This document shows positions 52,085 through 61,449 of a stretch of DNA of 64,000 nt, piece by piece. The stretch covers positions 62,001-126,000 of the forward strand of contig CAWIFR010000007.1 in NCBI GenBank assembly GCA_963835465.1. Direction: 5' to 3'. The notes below the pieces were generated by a model that saw nothing but the letters and a program-made list of their open reading frames with translations, had not been told where the DNA came from and searched no databases. Position numbers and translations under genes: made by a program. The DNA comes from Bog-756 sp963835465. GTDB taxonomy: Bacteria; Actinomycetota; Acidimicrobiia; Acidimicrobiales; RAAP-2. Position 1 is the stretch's first letter; every line of letters starts with the position of its first letter.

Positions 52085-53624
52085 TCAACGGGCCTTGGGG
52101 GTGACCCGTCCTCCGCCCTTGCCCTTCTTCCCACCCTTACCCTTGCCCTTCCCCGATCCCCGGGCGCCTCCCCCCGAACGGCTCCCCGCCGCGAGCCGCG
52201 CTCGGATCGCCCCCCAGGCCCGACAGCTCCCCGCCTGGTCCGCCCAGCTCGGCCATTTCGGCCATGGCCTGGGGCGAGAGTTTGGGACCGCCTCGCCCGA
52301 ACATGCCGCCGAGGCCGCTCAGGGCACCGCCCATACCGCCCTTGCTGAACCCCTTCATCATCTTCTGCATCTCCTTGAACTGCTTCAAGAGGGCATTGAC
52401 GTCAGAGGTGGCCGTCCCACTGCCGTTGGCGATGCGGACCCGGCGGGCCCCGTCGATGACCGTCGGGTCGGTCCGTTCTTTGGGGGTCATCGACTGGATG
52501 ATGGCTTCGATCTGGCTGATCTGACGGTCATCGATCTGCGAGGAGGCCTGCTTCAGGTCCTTGGGCACTCCGGGGATGAGGGACATCATGCTCGACACCG
52601 AGCCCATCTTCCTCACCTGCTGGAGCTGCTGGAGGAAGTCCTCCAGGGTGAACCGGCCCTCCATCATGGCCGCGGCGCCCTTGGTGGCGACCTCCTTGTC
52701 CATGGTCCGCTCGGCCTGCTCGATCAGGCTGAGCATGTCGCCCATCCCGAGAATGCGGTCGGCCATCCGGTCGGGGTGGAAGAGGTCGAAGTCGTCCAGC
52801 TTCTCGCCGGTCGAGGCGAAGGCGATCGGGCGGCCCACCACTTCTTTGACCGAGAGGGCGGCGCCGCCCCGCGCGTCACCGTCCAGTTTGGTCAGGATGA
52901 CCCCGTCCAAGGTCAGCGCGTCATGAAAGGCCGAGGCCGTCGACACGGCGTCCTGGCCGGTCATGGCGTCGATGACCAGGAACGTGTAGTGCGGGTCGGT
53001 GACCCCGGCGATCTGCCGGATCTCCTCCATCAGATCCTCGTCGATGGACAGGCGCCCCGCAGTATCGACGATCAGGACGTCACGGCCCAGCCGCCGTGCC
53101 TCTTCGAGGCCGGCGGCGGCCACCGCCACCGGGTCGGTGGGCTCGCTGAAGACCGTGACGCCGGCCTGTTCGCCCAAGACTCTCAGCTGCTCGACGGCGG
53201 CCGGCCGCTGGAGGTCGGCTCCGACCAGCAGCGGGTTGCGACCCTGCTGCTTGAACCAGCGGGCCAGCTTGGCCGAGGCGGTGGTCTTCCCCGAGCCCTG
53301 GAGCCCGGCCAGCAGGATGACCGTGGGCGGGCGACCGGCGTAGGTGAGCTTCAGGGTCTCGCCGCCGAGGATGCCCACCAGCTCCTCGTTGACGATCTTG
53401 ATGACCTGCTGGCCCGGACTGAGGGCCTGGGAGAGCTCAAGGCCGACGCAGCGTGCCCGCACCGCCTCGGTGAACCCCCGGACCACGCCGATCTCGACGT
53501 CCGCCTCCAGGAGGGCGCTGCGGATCTCCCGGAGGACCTCGTCGACGTCGGCCTCGGTCAGCCGCCCGCGGTTACGAAGACGGCTGAGGATCCCCTCGAA
53601 TCGGTCGGACAGGCTCTCGAACAT
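52085..53624 (-). CDS. ffh: signal recognition particle protein Ffh, C-terminus possibly frameshifted
   Basis: The SRP54 GTPase and M-domain protein. G1 is LAGLQGSGKTTASAKLA, the effector segment is ADLQRPAAVEQLRVLG, G3 is VDTAGRLSIDEDLMEEI, and G4 is LTKLDGDARGGAALS. The Met-rich M domain (MKGFSKGGMGGALSGLGGMF) binds the signal peptide and 4.5S RNA. In the sequence as given the frame ends at 52137 (495 residues) after a Gly/Arg tail. The adjacent frame continues with a Lys/Gly tail ending GGGRVTPKAR, a usual actinobacterial Ffh ending, and stops at 52085. A one-base error near 52170-52190 is likely. Confidence 0.93.
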
Positions 53625-53708
53625 GGGTGGCTCAGGCTACAGGACCACGGGGTCGGACCGTGCCCCACCGAAGGCTCCGGGCCTCCTTTCGGTTTGATCG
53701 ACAGGGGA

Positions 53709-54926
53709 TCAGAACAGGGCGTCGACGAAGGCGGCGGCGTCGAAGTCGATCAGATCGTCGACGCCCTCCCCGAGGCCGACCAGCTTGACCGGCAGGCCCA
53801 ACTCCCGCTGGATGGCCACCACGATGCCGCCCTTGGCCGTCCCGTCCAGCTTGGTCAGCACCACCCCGGTCACGTCCACGGCGTCCAGGAACACCTTGGC
53901 CTGGGCCAGGCCGTTCTGCCCGGTAGTGGCGTCGAGCACCAGCAGCACCTCGGTCACATGGCCCGGGGGCCGCCCGGCCACGCGCCGGATCTTCTTCAGC
54001 TCTTCGATGAGGTTGACCTTGTTGTGGAGTCGACCGGCGGTGTCGGCCAGGACCACGTCGTGCCCCCTCGAGGCGGCGCGCTGGACGGCGTCGAAGACCA
54101 CCGAGCTGGGGTCTCCACCTTCCGACCCCCGGACGATGTCGGCATCGGCCCGGGACGCCCACATGGCCAGCTGCTCGCCGGCGGCCGCCCGAAAGGTGTC
54201 GCCCGCGGCCAGCAGGACCTTGGTACCGGAGCCGGCGAGGCGATTGGCCACCTTGCCCACCGTGGTGGTCTTTCCCACCCCGTTCACCCCCACGAAGAGC
54301 CATACGTCGACCGGGCTCTGCGGCTCGGCCGCCCCTCCCTGCTCGCCCACGTCGGCGACCTCCTCACCGCCGGGCAGGGCCAGCGAGGCGTCGGCAGCAG
54401 AGAGCATCGTGACCAGATCGGCCTTCAAGGCGTCGACCAAGGCGTCGGGACCGGCGATGTCGCCGGCTTTCACTCTGGACCTCAGGTCCCCGAGCAGCCC
54501 ATCGGTGGCGCCGACGCCCACGTCGGCCCGGATGAGCGCCTCTTCGAGCTCATCCCAGGTCGAGGCGTCGATCTTGCCCTTCGAGCGGACCGCACCCAGG
54601 TAGCCCGAGAGCAGTCCCCGGGCCTTGCCCAGGCGACCCCGGTAGGTGGCCGGCTCCGGCGTCGGAGTGGGCGCGACGGGCACCGGTGCGGTGGCCGTCG
54701 TCCCGGCCTCGGGCGCGGGCGCCTGGACAGCGTCGGCGCTGCGGGCCAGCTCGACATCGGTGGGGGCGTCGCTGGCCACCTCGCCGGGAGGGACCGCGCT
54801 CTTCCCGCCCCGCCCCCGCAGGCGCAGCCCGACGGCGACCCCACCCCCGACCAGCAGGACCGGAATGCCGATGACCAGCCCGATGACCACCTCGGAGCCC
54901 GACGCCACCAGCGATGGCTCGATCAC
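53709..54926 (-). CDS. ftsY: signal recognition particle receptor FtsY
   Basis: A 405-residue SRP receptor. An N-terminal membrane helix (EVVIGLVIGIPVLLVGGGVA) and an Ala/Pro/Thr-rich linker replace the acidic A domain of E. coli. The NG domain has G1 VGVNGVGKTTTVGKVAN, ADTFRAAAGEQLAMWA-like segment, G3 DTAGRLHNKVNLIEEL and G4 LTKLDGTAKGGIVVA. Membrane anchoring by a single helix is typical of actinobacterial FtsY. The start ATG overlaps the smc stop (54923-54926). It docks Ffh-bound ribosomes at the Sec translocon. Confidence 0.95.
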   Translation of the reverse strand: MIEPSLVASGSEVVIGLVIGIPVLLVGGGVAVGLRLRGRGGKSAVPPGEVASDAPTDVELARSADAVQAPAPEAGTTATAPVPVAPTPTPEPATYRGRLGKARGLLSGYLGAVRSKGKIDASTWDELEEALIRADVGVGATDGLLGDLRSRVKAGDIAGPDALVDALKADLVTMLSAADASLALPGGEEVADVGEQGGAAEPQSPVDVWLFVGVNGVGKTTTVGKVANRLAGSGTKVLLAAGDTFRAAAGEQLAMWASRADADIVRGSEGGDPSSVVFDAVQRAASRGHDVVLADTAGRLHNKVNLIEELKKIRRVAGRPPGHVTEVLLVLDATTGQNGLAQAKVFLDAVDVTGVVLTKLDGTAKGGIVVAIQRELGLPVKLVGLGEGVDDLIDFDAAAFVDALF

Positions 54927-57900
54927 GGCTCGCTTCCCCCGACCCGCTCGGGCCGGGTCACTCGCGGTTGCCAGCCCCCGGGACCGACCCCCGGGCCGGA
55001 TGCGGGTTCGGTGCCGGTGCCGCCCCCCGGCACACCTTCGGCGAACGGCTCCTCGTCAAGCGCCTCTTCGAGGCGGAACTCGCTCGGCGGCGCCGGCTGC
55101 GGGCCCTCGGGATCATCGACCCCGTTGGCCTCGTCGGGGTCGTCGACATCCTCAGCGGTGAGCTCGGCGATGAACTCCGGGGAGAAGCCGGCGTCAGGGA
55201 CCGGGACCGGGGCGGCGTGGGAAGCGGGCCCGAAGGGTTCCTCCACTCCCGTGCCTGCTCCCCCGTCGGGATCCTCGGCTGCAGCCTCGGCCGTATCGGT
55301 GGAACCGGTCGCCAGTTCGGTCATCGCCACGGGATCGGTCTCGCCCGATCCGGCCAGCTCGCCCACCGCCTCAGCCGAACCGCCTCCCGGCTCCATCTCC
55401 TCAACCGGGTCGGGAACCGCCCTGGAGCCCCTCTGTGCTGACCCCAGCAGCTCCTCGACGGAGACCGACTCCCGCACCGTGGCCACGACCGGACCGGTGC
55501 GCCCGGTGTCATCGTCCACGGCGTCTCGCGACGGACCTGAGCTACCGCCCTGCATTCCCCGATCCGTCGTGCCGCCACCCTCACCGTTCCCCGTGTCACC
55601 GGTGGCATCGCCACCCGCGTCCGGTCCGACCCGGTCCCGGGGGACCTTCTGGCTGACCACCTTGGACGAGCCCCCCGGAGCCATGGTCACGCCGTACAGA
55701 GCATCGGCCGCCTCCATGGTTCGCTTCTGGTGGCTGACGATGATCAGCTGGGCCTCGCCTCGGAACTCGTGCACCAGGCCGAGGAAGCGCTGCAGGTTCA
55801 CGTCGTCGAGGGCCGCCTCGACCTCGTCCATCAGGTAGAAGGGCGAGGGACGGCTGCGGAAGACGGCAAACAGGAAGGCCAGGGCTACGAGGGAGCGCTC
55901 CCCGCCCGACAGCAGCGACAGGCGCCGGACGTTGCGGCCGGCCGGCCGTACCTCCACGTCGACACCGGTGTCCAGCAGGTCCTCGGGATTGGTCAACGAC
56001 AGCCGACCCGTGCCCCCGGGGAAGAGCGAGTTGACCAGGGTCGAGAAGTGCTCGTTGACGTCGGCGAAGGCCGAGTCGAACACGTGCATGATCTCGTCGT
56101 CGAGCGTGCGGATCACCTGGTGCAACTCCCGTCGGGCGTTGCGGACGTCCTCCACCTGGGCCTCGAGGAACTGGTGGCGCTCGTTGAGCTCGGACAACTC
56201 CTCCAGCGCCAGGGGGTTGACCGGGCCCAGGGCGGCGAGCTCGGCTTCCAGCTGCTCGATGCGGGTGGGGGGGTCGGTGCCCTCGGCCAGTTCCGGCGCC
56301 GGCGCGGCCAGGGCGTCGTCGGGCGTGCAGGCCAGGTCGTGGCGGAGGGTCTCGACCACCGTCTCGCGCCGGATGGTCGCCTCGACCAGATCCAGTTCGA
56401 TCTTCTGCAGGCGGCTGCGGGCCGCGGCCAGCTCGTGCTCACTGGCGGCCCGCTGCCGGCGCAGCTCCTCCAAGCGGGCTCCCCCGGCCTTGACCGCCTC
56501 CAGCTGCAGCCGGTAGCGCTCCCGCAGCTCGGCCAGGGCCGAGTCCAGGCGGCCCTGCGCCTCGGCGACGACCTCCAACAGACGGGTCACGGCGGTGGCG
56601 TCCGCCTCCAGACGGGTCCGGCGCTCGGCCGCCTCCCGGCGCTCGTCGGCATGGCCGGTCAGTCGGCGCTCGACCTCTTGGAGACGCTCGGTCAGCACCC
56701 GACGACGCTCCACTAGTCCGGCCGCCCGGACCTCCCACTCGCTCCGAAGCTGCGCCGCCTCGGCGATCCGCTCGTCGATGGCCTGGCGCTCCCGGCGGGC
56801 CGCGGCCATGCGCTCCCCGGCCCGGGTGCGGGCCTCCTCCAGGCGGGGCAGCTCGGCCCGCAGCCCCAGCGCCCGAGCCGTGTCACGGGCGATCCGTTCG
56901 TCCAGCTCCGCGTGGTCCCGGCGCACCTCCTCCAGCTCGGCCGCCAGCGCCACCAGGTCGCCGGCCACGCGCTCGGTGGGCCGCCCGGGCCGTCTGGTGG
57001 GCCACCTCGTTGCGATCGTCGGCCCGCACCGCCTCAGCGGCCGCTGTCATGGAGCGGTCCACCTCGGCCCGGGCCTCCATGCGTTCCTCGGCGGCCTCGG
57101 CGGCGGTCACCCCGGCCACCTCCGCCCGGGCGCGGGCTTCCTCCACCAACGCGGCGGTGACCACTCCCCCGGCCGCCCGCACCCGCCAGCCGCTGGGTGA
57201 GAACCGATCCCCCTCCCGGGTCACCACCACCAGATCGGGACGGGCCAGGGCCAGGTCGATGGCCTCGGACCATCCCCCGAGGGTGCAGCACGACCCGGCC
57301 AGCAGGGTGTCGAGCACCGCGTCGAGGCCCGAGATGTCCCGGCCCCCAGTGTGGGGCCGGACGTGACCGCGGAGGGACTCGGTCCCGGCAGGAGACGAGT
57401 CGCCGGCGGATCCGAACCCCGGACCCCCACCCGCGGTGGCCGAGGGCGGCTCCGGTCGCCCCGGTGAGGGCCAGCACCGCTCCGGTGGCCCCGCCCTGGC
57501 GGAGGCGCGACAGGGCCGCCTTGGCCGGCTGGCTCCCCGAGACCACCACCGCAGCCACCGAGGCGCCCACCGCGGCCTCGAAGGCGGCCTCCCACCCCGG
57601 GTCGACCTCGACCACGTCGAGCAGGGTGCCGACGACGCCATCGATCCCGGCCAGCAGTTCGGCGCCGGCCGCACCCCGGGCTTCGTCCAGGGCCCGCTCC
57701 AGGGCGTCGGCCCGGGCGGTGGACCGGGCCAACTCCTGCTCGGCCTGGCGGAGGGCCTGCTCGGCCGCCTCCAGCCGGCGGGTGGCCTGGCCGTGGGCCG
57801 CCTCGGTCTCGGCCACCACGGACTGGAGGTGATGACGGGCCTGCTCGGTCTCGGCCACACGCTCGCCCAGCTCGTGGTCCTCGCCCTCCAAGAGGCCCGA

Positions 57901-59163
57901 ACGGCGCTCCGTCGAGGCCAGGCGGGCCGTCAGCTGAGCGAGCGCCCGGCGGTCGCGCTCGAGTGCGTGCTCCAGGGAGCTGACTTGCCCCTCGGCGACG
58001 GTCACCGCCTCCTCGGCCTGCCGCAGCGCAGCCCCGTCCCCCCAGGCGGCCAGATGGGCCGAGAGTTCAGCGGCCGCCGTGGCCTCGGCGACCGCCACCG
58101 ACTCCTCCTCGGGGGCCAACGCCAGCTCTTCGGCCTGGGTGGCCTGCAGCTCACCGGTGAGACGGGCGCTCTCGGCCTCCAGCGTGGACACCACATCGGC
58201 ATCGGCCGCGGCGTCGAGCGCCTGGGCCAGTGACCGTTGGCGCTCCCGGAGGACGCCGGAGAGACCTCGGGCCCGTTCGACCATCCCCTCGGTGCGGCCG
58301 AGGGCCGAGGCCAGGTCGGACTCCCGCTGGGCCGACATCTCGTCGGCGGTCCGCTCGGTGTCGGCATCCAGTTGGGTCAGGGCGTCCCGCAGCCGGGACT
58401 CGGTGCGGGTCAGGTCGACCTGGGCCTCGGCCCCGTGGGTCTGCCTCTGGTCGAGCGCTCGCAGCTCGGAGCCGGCCACATACAGCCGGACGGCCCGCAG
58501 CTCGTCGGACAGCCCGGTGTAGTTGCGGGCCGCGGCGGCCTGGCGCTCGAGGGGCCGGATCTGCCGTTTGACCTCCCGGACCAGATCGAACAGCCGCTCG
58601 AGGTTCTCCTCGGTCGAGGCCAGGCGGCGCTCCGACCGCTCGCGCCGGCGGCGGAACTTCAGGACGCCGGCCGCCTCCTCGATGACGGCGCGACGGTCCT
58701 CGGGACGGGCCTCGAGGATGGCGTCGAGGTGGCCCTGGCTGATGATGACGTGCTGCTGGCGACCCACGCCGGTGTCGGAGAGCAGTTCCTGGATGTCGAG
58801 CAGCCGGCAGGGGGCCCCGTTGATGGAGTACTCGCTGTCACCGGAGCGGAACAGTGTCCGGGTGATGGTGATCTCGGCCAGGTCGGTGGCCAGTTTGCCC
58901 GCGCTGTTGTCGATGGTCAGGGTGACCTCGGCCCGACCGAGGGCCGGCCGATTGGCCGTACCCATGAAGATGACGTCCTCCATCTTGGAGGAGCGCATGG
59001 TTCGGGGTCCCTGGGCCCCGAGCACCCAGGCCACGGCGTCGACCACGTTGGACTTGCCGCTGCCGTTGGGGCCGACCACCACGGTGATGCCGGGCTCGAA
59101 TTCGAGCACCGCGGGATCGGCGAAGGACTTGAATCCTTTGAGGGAGAGTGACTTCAGGAACAC
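54923..59163 (-). CDS. smc: chromosome segregation protein SMC with long C-terminal extension; two frame breaks
   Basis: About 1,413 residues when joined at two one-base shifts (near 57420 and 56980). The head N-half starts MFLKSLSLKGFKSFADPAVL, with Walker A VVGPNGSGKSNVVDAV. Long Ala/Glu/Arg coiled coils flank a hinge (GIDGVVGTLLDVVEVDPGWE, then DAVLDTLLAGSCCTLGGWSE). The C-half has signature LLSGGERSLVALAFLFA and Walker B FYLMDEVEAALDDVNLQRFL. SMC normally ends shortly after; here 234 residues of Gly/Glu/Asp/Pro-rich sequence follow from about 55627. SMC loads with ScpAB to organise the chromosome. It lies between mutM and ftsY, the usual order. Confidence 0.93.
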
Positions 59164-59287
59164 TGCGCGCTCACCCTATCGGTCGTCGCCACCCTCGGGG
59201 GGAGACCCTGGTCGGAGCCGGGGCCACCCGATGGGGTTCTGGGCCCGGGCAGTGCCTCCCGCACCCCTGGGGAGGATCTGGCGTGGC

Positions 59288-60130
59288 TCAGACCTGGCAG
59301 TGCTCGCAGAAGAAGGTCGACCGGCCGCCCGACTTGACCCGGATGATGGTGGCCCGGCACCGACGGCAGGCCTGGCCCTCGCGGTCGTAGGCCTGGTGCT
59401 GGTCCTGATAGTCCCCGACCTCGCCGAAGAGGTCGCGGTACTGCTCGTCGGCCAACGACGAGCCCCGACGCTTGACCGCCTCGGCCAGGGTTTCGACCAT
59501 CGAACGGTACAGGCGTCGTACCTCCTGGGAGGAGAGGGAGTTGGAGAGGCGGTCGTAGCGGAGGCCTGCGGCGAAGAGGATCTCGTCGGCGTACATGTTG
59601 CCGATGCCCGCCACGAACTCCTGGTCCATCAGTAGGGCCTTCAGCCCGCTCTTGTGCTGGGAGAGCAGGACCCAGAACTTCTCCCAGCTCATGATGTCCT
59701 CGAGGGGATCGAACCCCAGGTGGGCGAGCTCGGGCAGGGCGGGCTCGCCCTCGGCCGGCGGGGCGGAGACGAACAGCTCCCCGAAGGTGCGGGGGTCGAC
59801 GAAGCGGAGCTGCCCACCCTGGGTGAAAGTCAGCACGGCGTGGGTGTGGGGGGCTTTGGGCTCCTTGGCACTCTTGGCCCGCTGCAGCTGGCCGCTCATC
59901 CCGAGGTGCACGACCAGGGTGGCTCCGTCGTCGAGCCCCAGGAGCAGGTACTTTCCCGAACGGCCGATGTCTTTGATGGTGTGGCCCTCCAAGCGGGCGC
60001 GGAACTGCTTGGCGCTCGGGTGGCGCCGCACGGTGCGGCCGTTGCGGACCTCCACCGACTTGATCTTCCGGCCCACGACCTCGCCCTGGAGATCGCGCCG
60101 GATGGTCTCGACTTCGGGAAGCTCAGGCAT
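59288..60130 (-). CDS. mutM: formamidopyrimidine-DNA glycosylase
   Basis: A 280-residue Fpg/MutM that removes 8-oxoguanine and Fapy lesions and cleaves at the abasic site. After Met removal the N-terminus is P-E-L-P-E, with catalytic Pro1 and Glu2. The Lys of the beta-turn is in VVHLGMSGQLQRAKSAKEPK. The H2TH region is KALLMDQEFVAGIGNMYADE, and the zinc finger at the end is ACRRCRATIIRVKSGGRSTF with FCEHC. The start overlaps the rnc stop by eight bases, so the genes are co-translated. Confidence 0.96.
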   Translation of the reverse strand: MPELPEVETIRRDLQGEVVGRKIKSVEVRNGRTVRRHPSAKQFRARLEGHTIKDIGRSGKYLLLGLDDGATLVVHLGMSGQLQRAKSAKEPKAPHTHAVLTFTQGGQLRFVDPRTFGELFVSAPPAEGEPALPELAHLGFDPLEDIMSWEKFWVLLSQHKSGLKALLMDQEFVAGIGNMYADEILFAAGLRYDRLSNSLSSQEVRRLYRSMVETLAEAVKRRGSSLADEQYRDLFGEVGDYQDQHQAYDREGQACRRCRATIIRVKSGGRSTFFCEHCQV

Positions 60131-60881
60131 TCCCCCCGCCTCTCTCGACTTCCAACGATCCGCAGGCGACCTGGGCGGCCATCTGCTCGGCATCCTTTTT
60201 GGAACGCCCCTCCCCCGCTCCGAGGCGCTGGCCAGCAACGTACACCGTGGCCAGGTACCGGCGAGCATGATCGGGGCCAGAACCCTCCAGGTCGTACTGA
60301 GGGACGCCACGGCCGAGGCGCACGGTCAGCTCCTGGAGCCGGCTCTTGTGATCCGACTCCCCAGGCTCGCCCACGGCGAGGGTGATTCGGCCCTTGAGCA
60401 GCGAGAGGATGACCCGTTCGGCCTCGGCCAGACCCCCGTCGAGGTAGATGGCGCCGAGGACGGCTTCGGTGGCGTCGGCCAGGATCGACTCCTTGGCCCG
60501 ACCCCCGGAGAGGTCCTCACCGCGCCCCAGTCGGAGGTGCTCGGCGATCCCCCGCTCCACGGCCACCTCGGCGAGAACCCGGGTGTTGACCACCGAGGCG
60601 CGCACCTTGGACATGACTCCGTCGGACAGCTCTGGGTGGTTCCGATAGGCGTACTCGGCCACCGCCAACCCCAGCACGGCGTCGCCGAGGAACTCCAGGC
60701 GCTCGTTGGACGTCCGCTCGGGTCGCTCGGCGCACCAGGAGCGATGGGCCATGGCCTGGTCGAGCAGGCCGGGGTCGTCGAAGCGGTAACCGAGATGGCG
60801 CTCGGACCAGTCGTCCTCCGGCCGACCGCCCCCGGTCGGCTGCTCCTCCTCGGGCGTTCCCGAGTCGGCGGTGGGCGCCAT
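60123..60881 (-). CDS. rnc: ribonuclease III
   Basis: A 252-residue RNase III. The nuclease signature is SNERLEFLGDAVLGLAVAEY, with the Mg-binding acidic residues also in KESILADATEAVLGAIYLDG. A double-stranded RNA-binding domain occupies the C-terminal third (ESDHKSRLQELTVRLGRG, then GAGEGRSKKDAEQMAAQVA). An N-terminal 25-residue acidic extension precedes the fold. It matures rRNA and processes mRNA. It begins nine bases after the acpP stop. Confidence 0.95.
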   Translation of the reverse strand: MAPTADSGTPEEEQPTGGGRPEDDWSERHLGYRFDDPGLLDQAMAHRSWCAERPERTSNERLEFLGDAVLGLAVAEYAYRNHPELSDGVMSKVRASVVNTRVLAEVAVERGIAEHLRLGRGEDLSGGRAKESILADATEAVLGAIYLDGGLAEAERVILSLLKGRITLAVGEPGESDHKSRLQELTVRLGRGVPQYDLEGSGPDHARRYLATVYVAGQRLGAGEGRSKKDAEQMAAQVACGSLEVERGGGNA

Positions 60882-60889
60882 GGGGCGCC

Positions 60890-61186
60890 TCAGGCCCCTC
60901 CGAGCTTGGCGTAGACGTAGTCCACCGCATCCCGCACGGTTCGGAGCTCTTCGAGGTCCTCATCGTCGATCCGGAAGCCGACCGACCGCTCGCCCAACTC
61001 CTCCTCCAGTCCCTCCACCAGCTCGATGAGGGCGAGCGAGTCGGCATCCAGATCCTCGGCGAACGACGAAGACTCGGTGATCACCGAGGGCTCGATCTCC
61101 AGGATGTCGGCGAGCAGGTCGCGGATGAGCTCCAGGACCTTGCTTCGGTCGAGTGGACCCTCTTCTACGTGGGTCTCAGCGGGCAC
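60890..61186 (-). CDS. acpP: acyl carrier protein
   Basis: A 98-residue ACP. The phosphopantetheine serine is in EDLDADSLALIELVEGLEEE. Helices are acidic, as usual. It is 15-20 residues longer than typical AcpP at the N-terminus (PAETHVEEGPLDRS) and has a small insertion GERSVGFRIDDEDLEELR, which suggests either a divergent AcpP or a specialised carrier. GTG 61186 has a good Shine-Dalgarno sequence (ACAGGAG). It starts the rnc-mutM-smc-ftsY run; plsX and rpmF, its common upstream neighbours, are not here. Confidence 0.88.
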   Translation of the reverse strand: MPAETHVEEGPLDRSKVLELIRDLLADILEIEPSVITESSSFAEDLDADSLALIELVEGLEEELGERSVGFRIDDEDLEELRTVRDAVDYVYAKLGGA

Positions 61187-61393
61187 GGTGTCTCCTGTGG
61201 GTAGTGGTCTCGTGGCTCCGGGGCCCCTCGGTGGCGAACCGCCGCCCGGACGGTAGCGGGATCTCCGTCGCCGAGCACGACCGAGGGATCGCGCCTGGCG
61301 CGGGCCGGTCAGTCAGCACGGCGCCGAGACACCGAGCACCCACCGGGCCGGTAGCTCTCACCTGGTCACGAGCATATCCGACCCAGACATTCA

Positions 61394-61411
61394 CGGAGTC
61401 GAAACACTCCG
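61394..61411. other. short inverted repeat in the acpP / ATP-grasp intergenic region
   Basis: The region 61187-61449 holds no gene I can support. It contains CGGAGT-CGAAAC-ACTCCG, a six-base-arm dyad, and TATCAC six bases before GTG 61450. Both may belong to divergent promoters, but support is weak. Confidence 0.3.
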
Positions 61412-61449
61412 GCAACCCGTCTGACCCATGGCCGACGTATCACTTGGGT

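Noticed and set aside
52095..55838. A 1,247-codon open frame on the plus strand.
   Set aside because: It is antisense to ffh, ftsY and the end of smc, whose families are certain. Its product is His/Gly/Gln-rich with no domain, as expected of a mirror frame in high-GC DNA.
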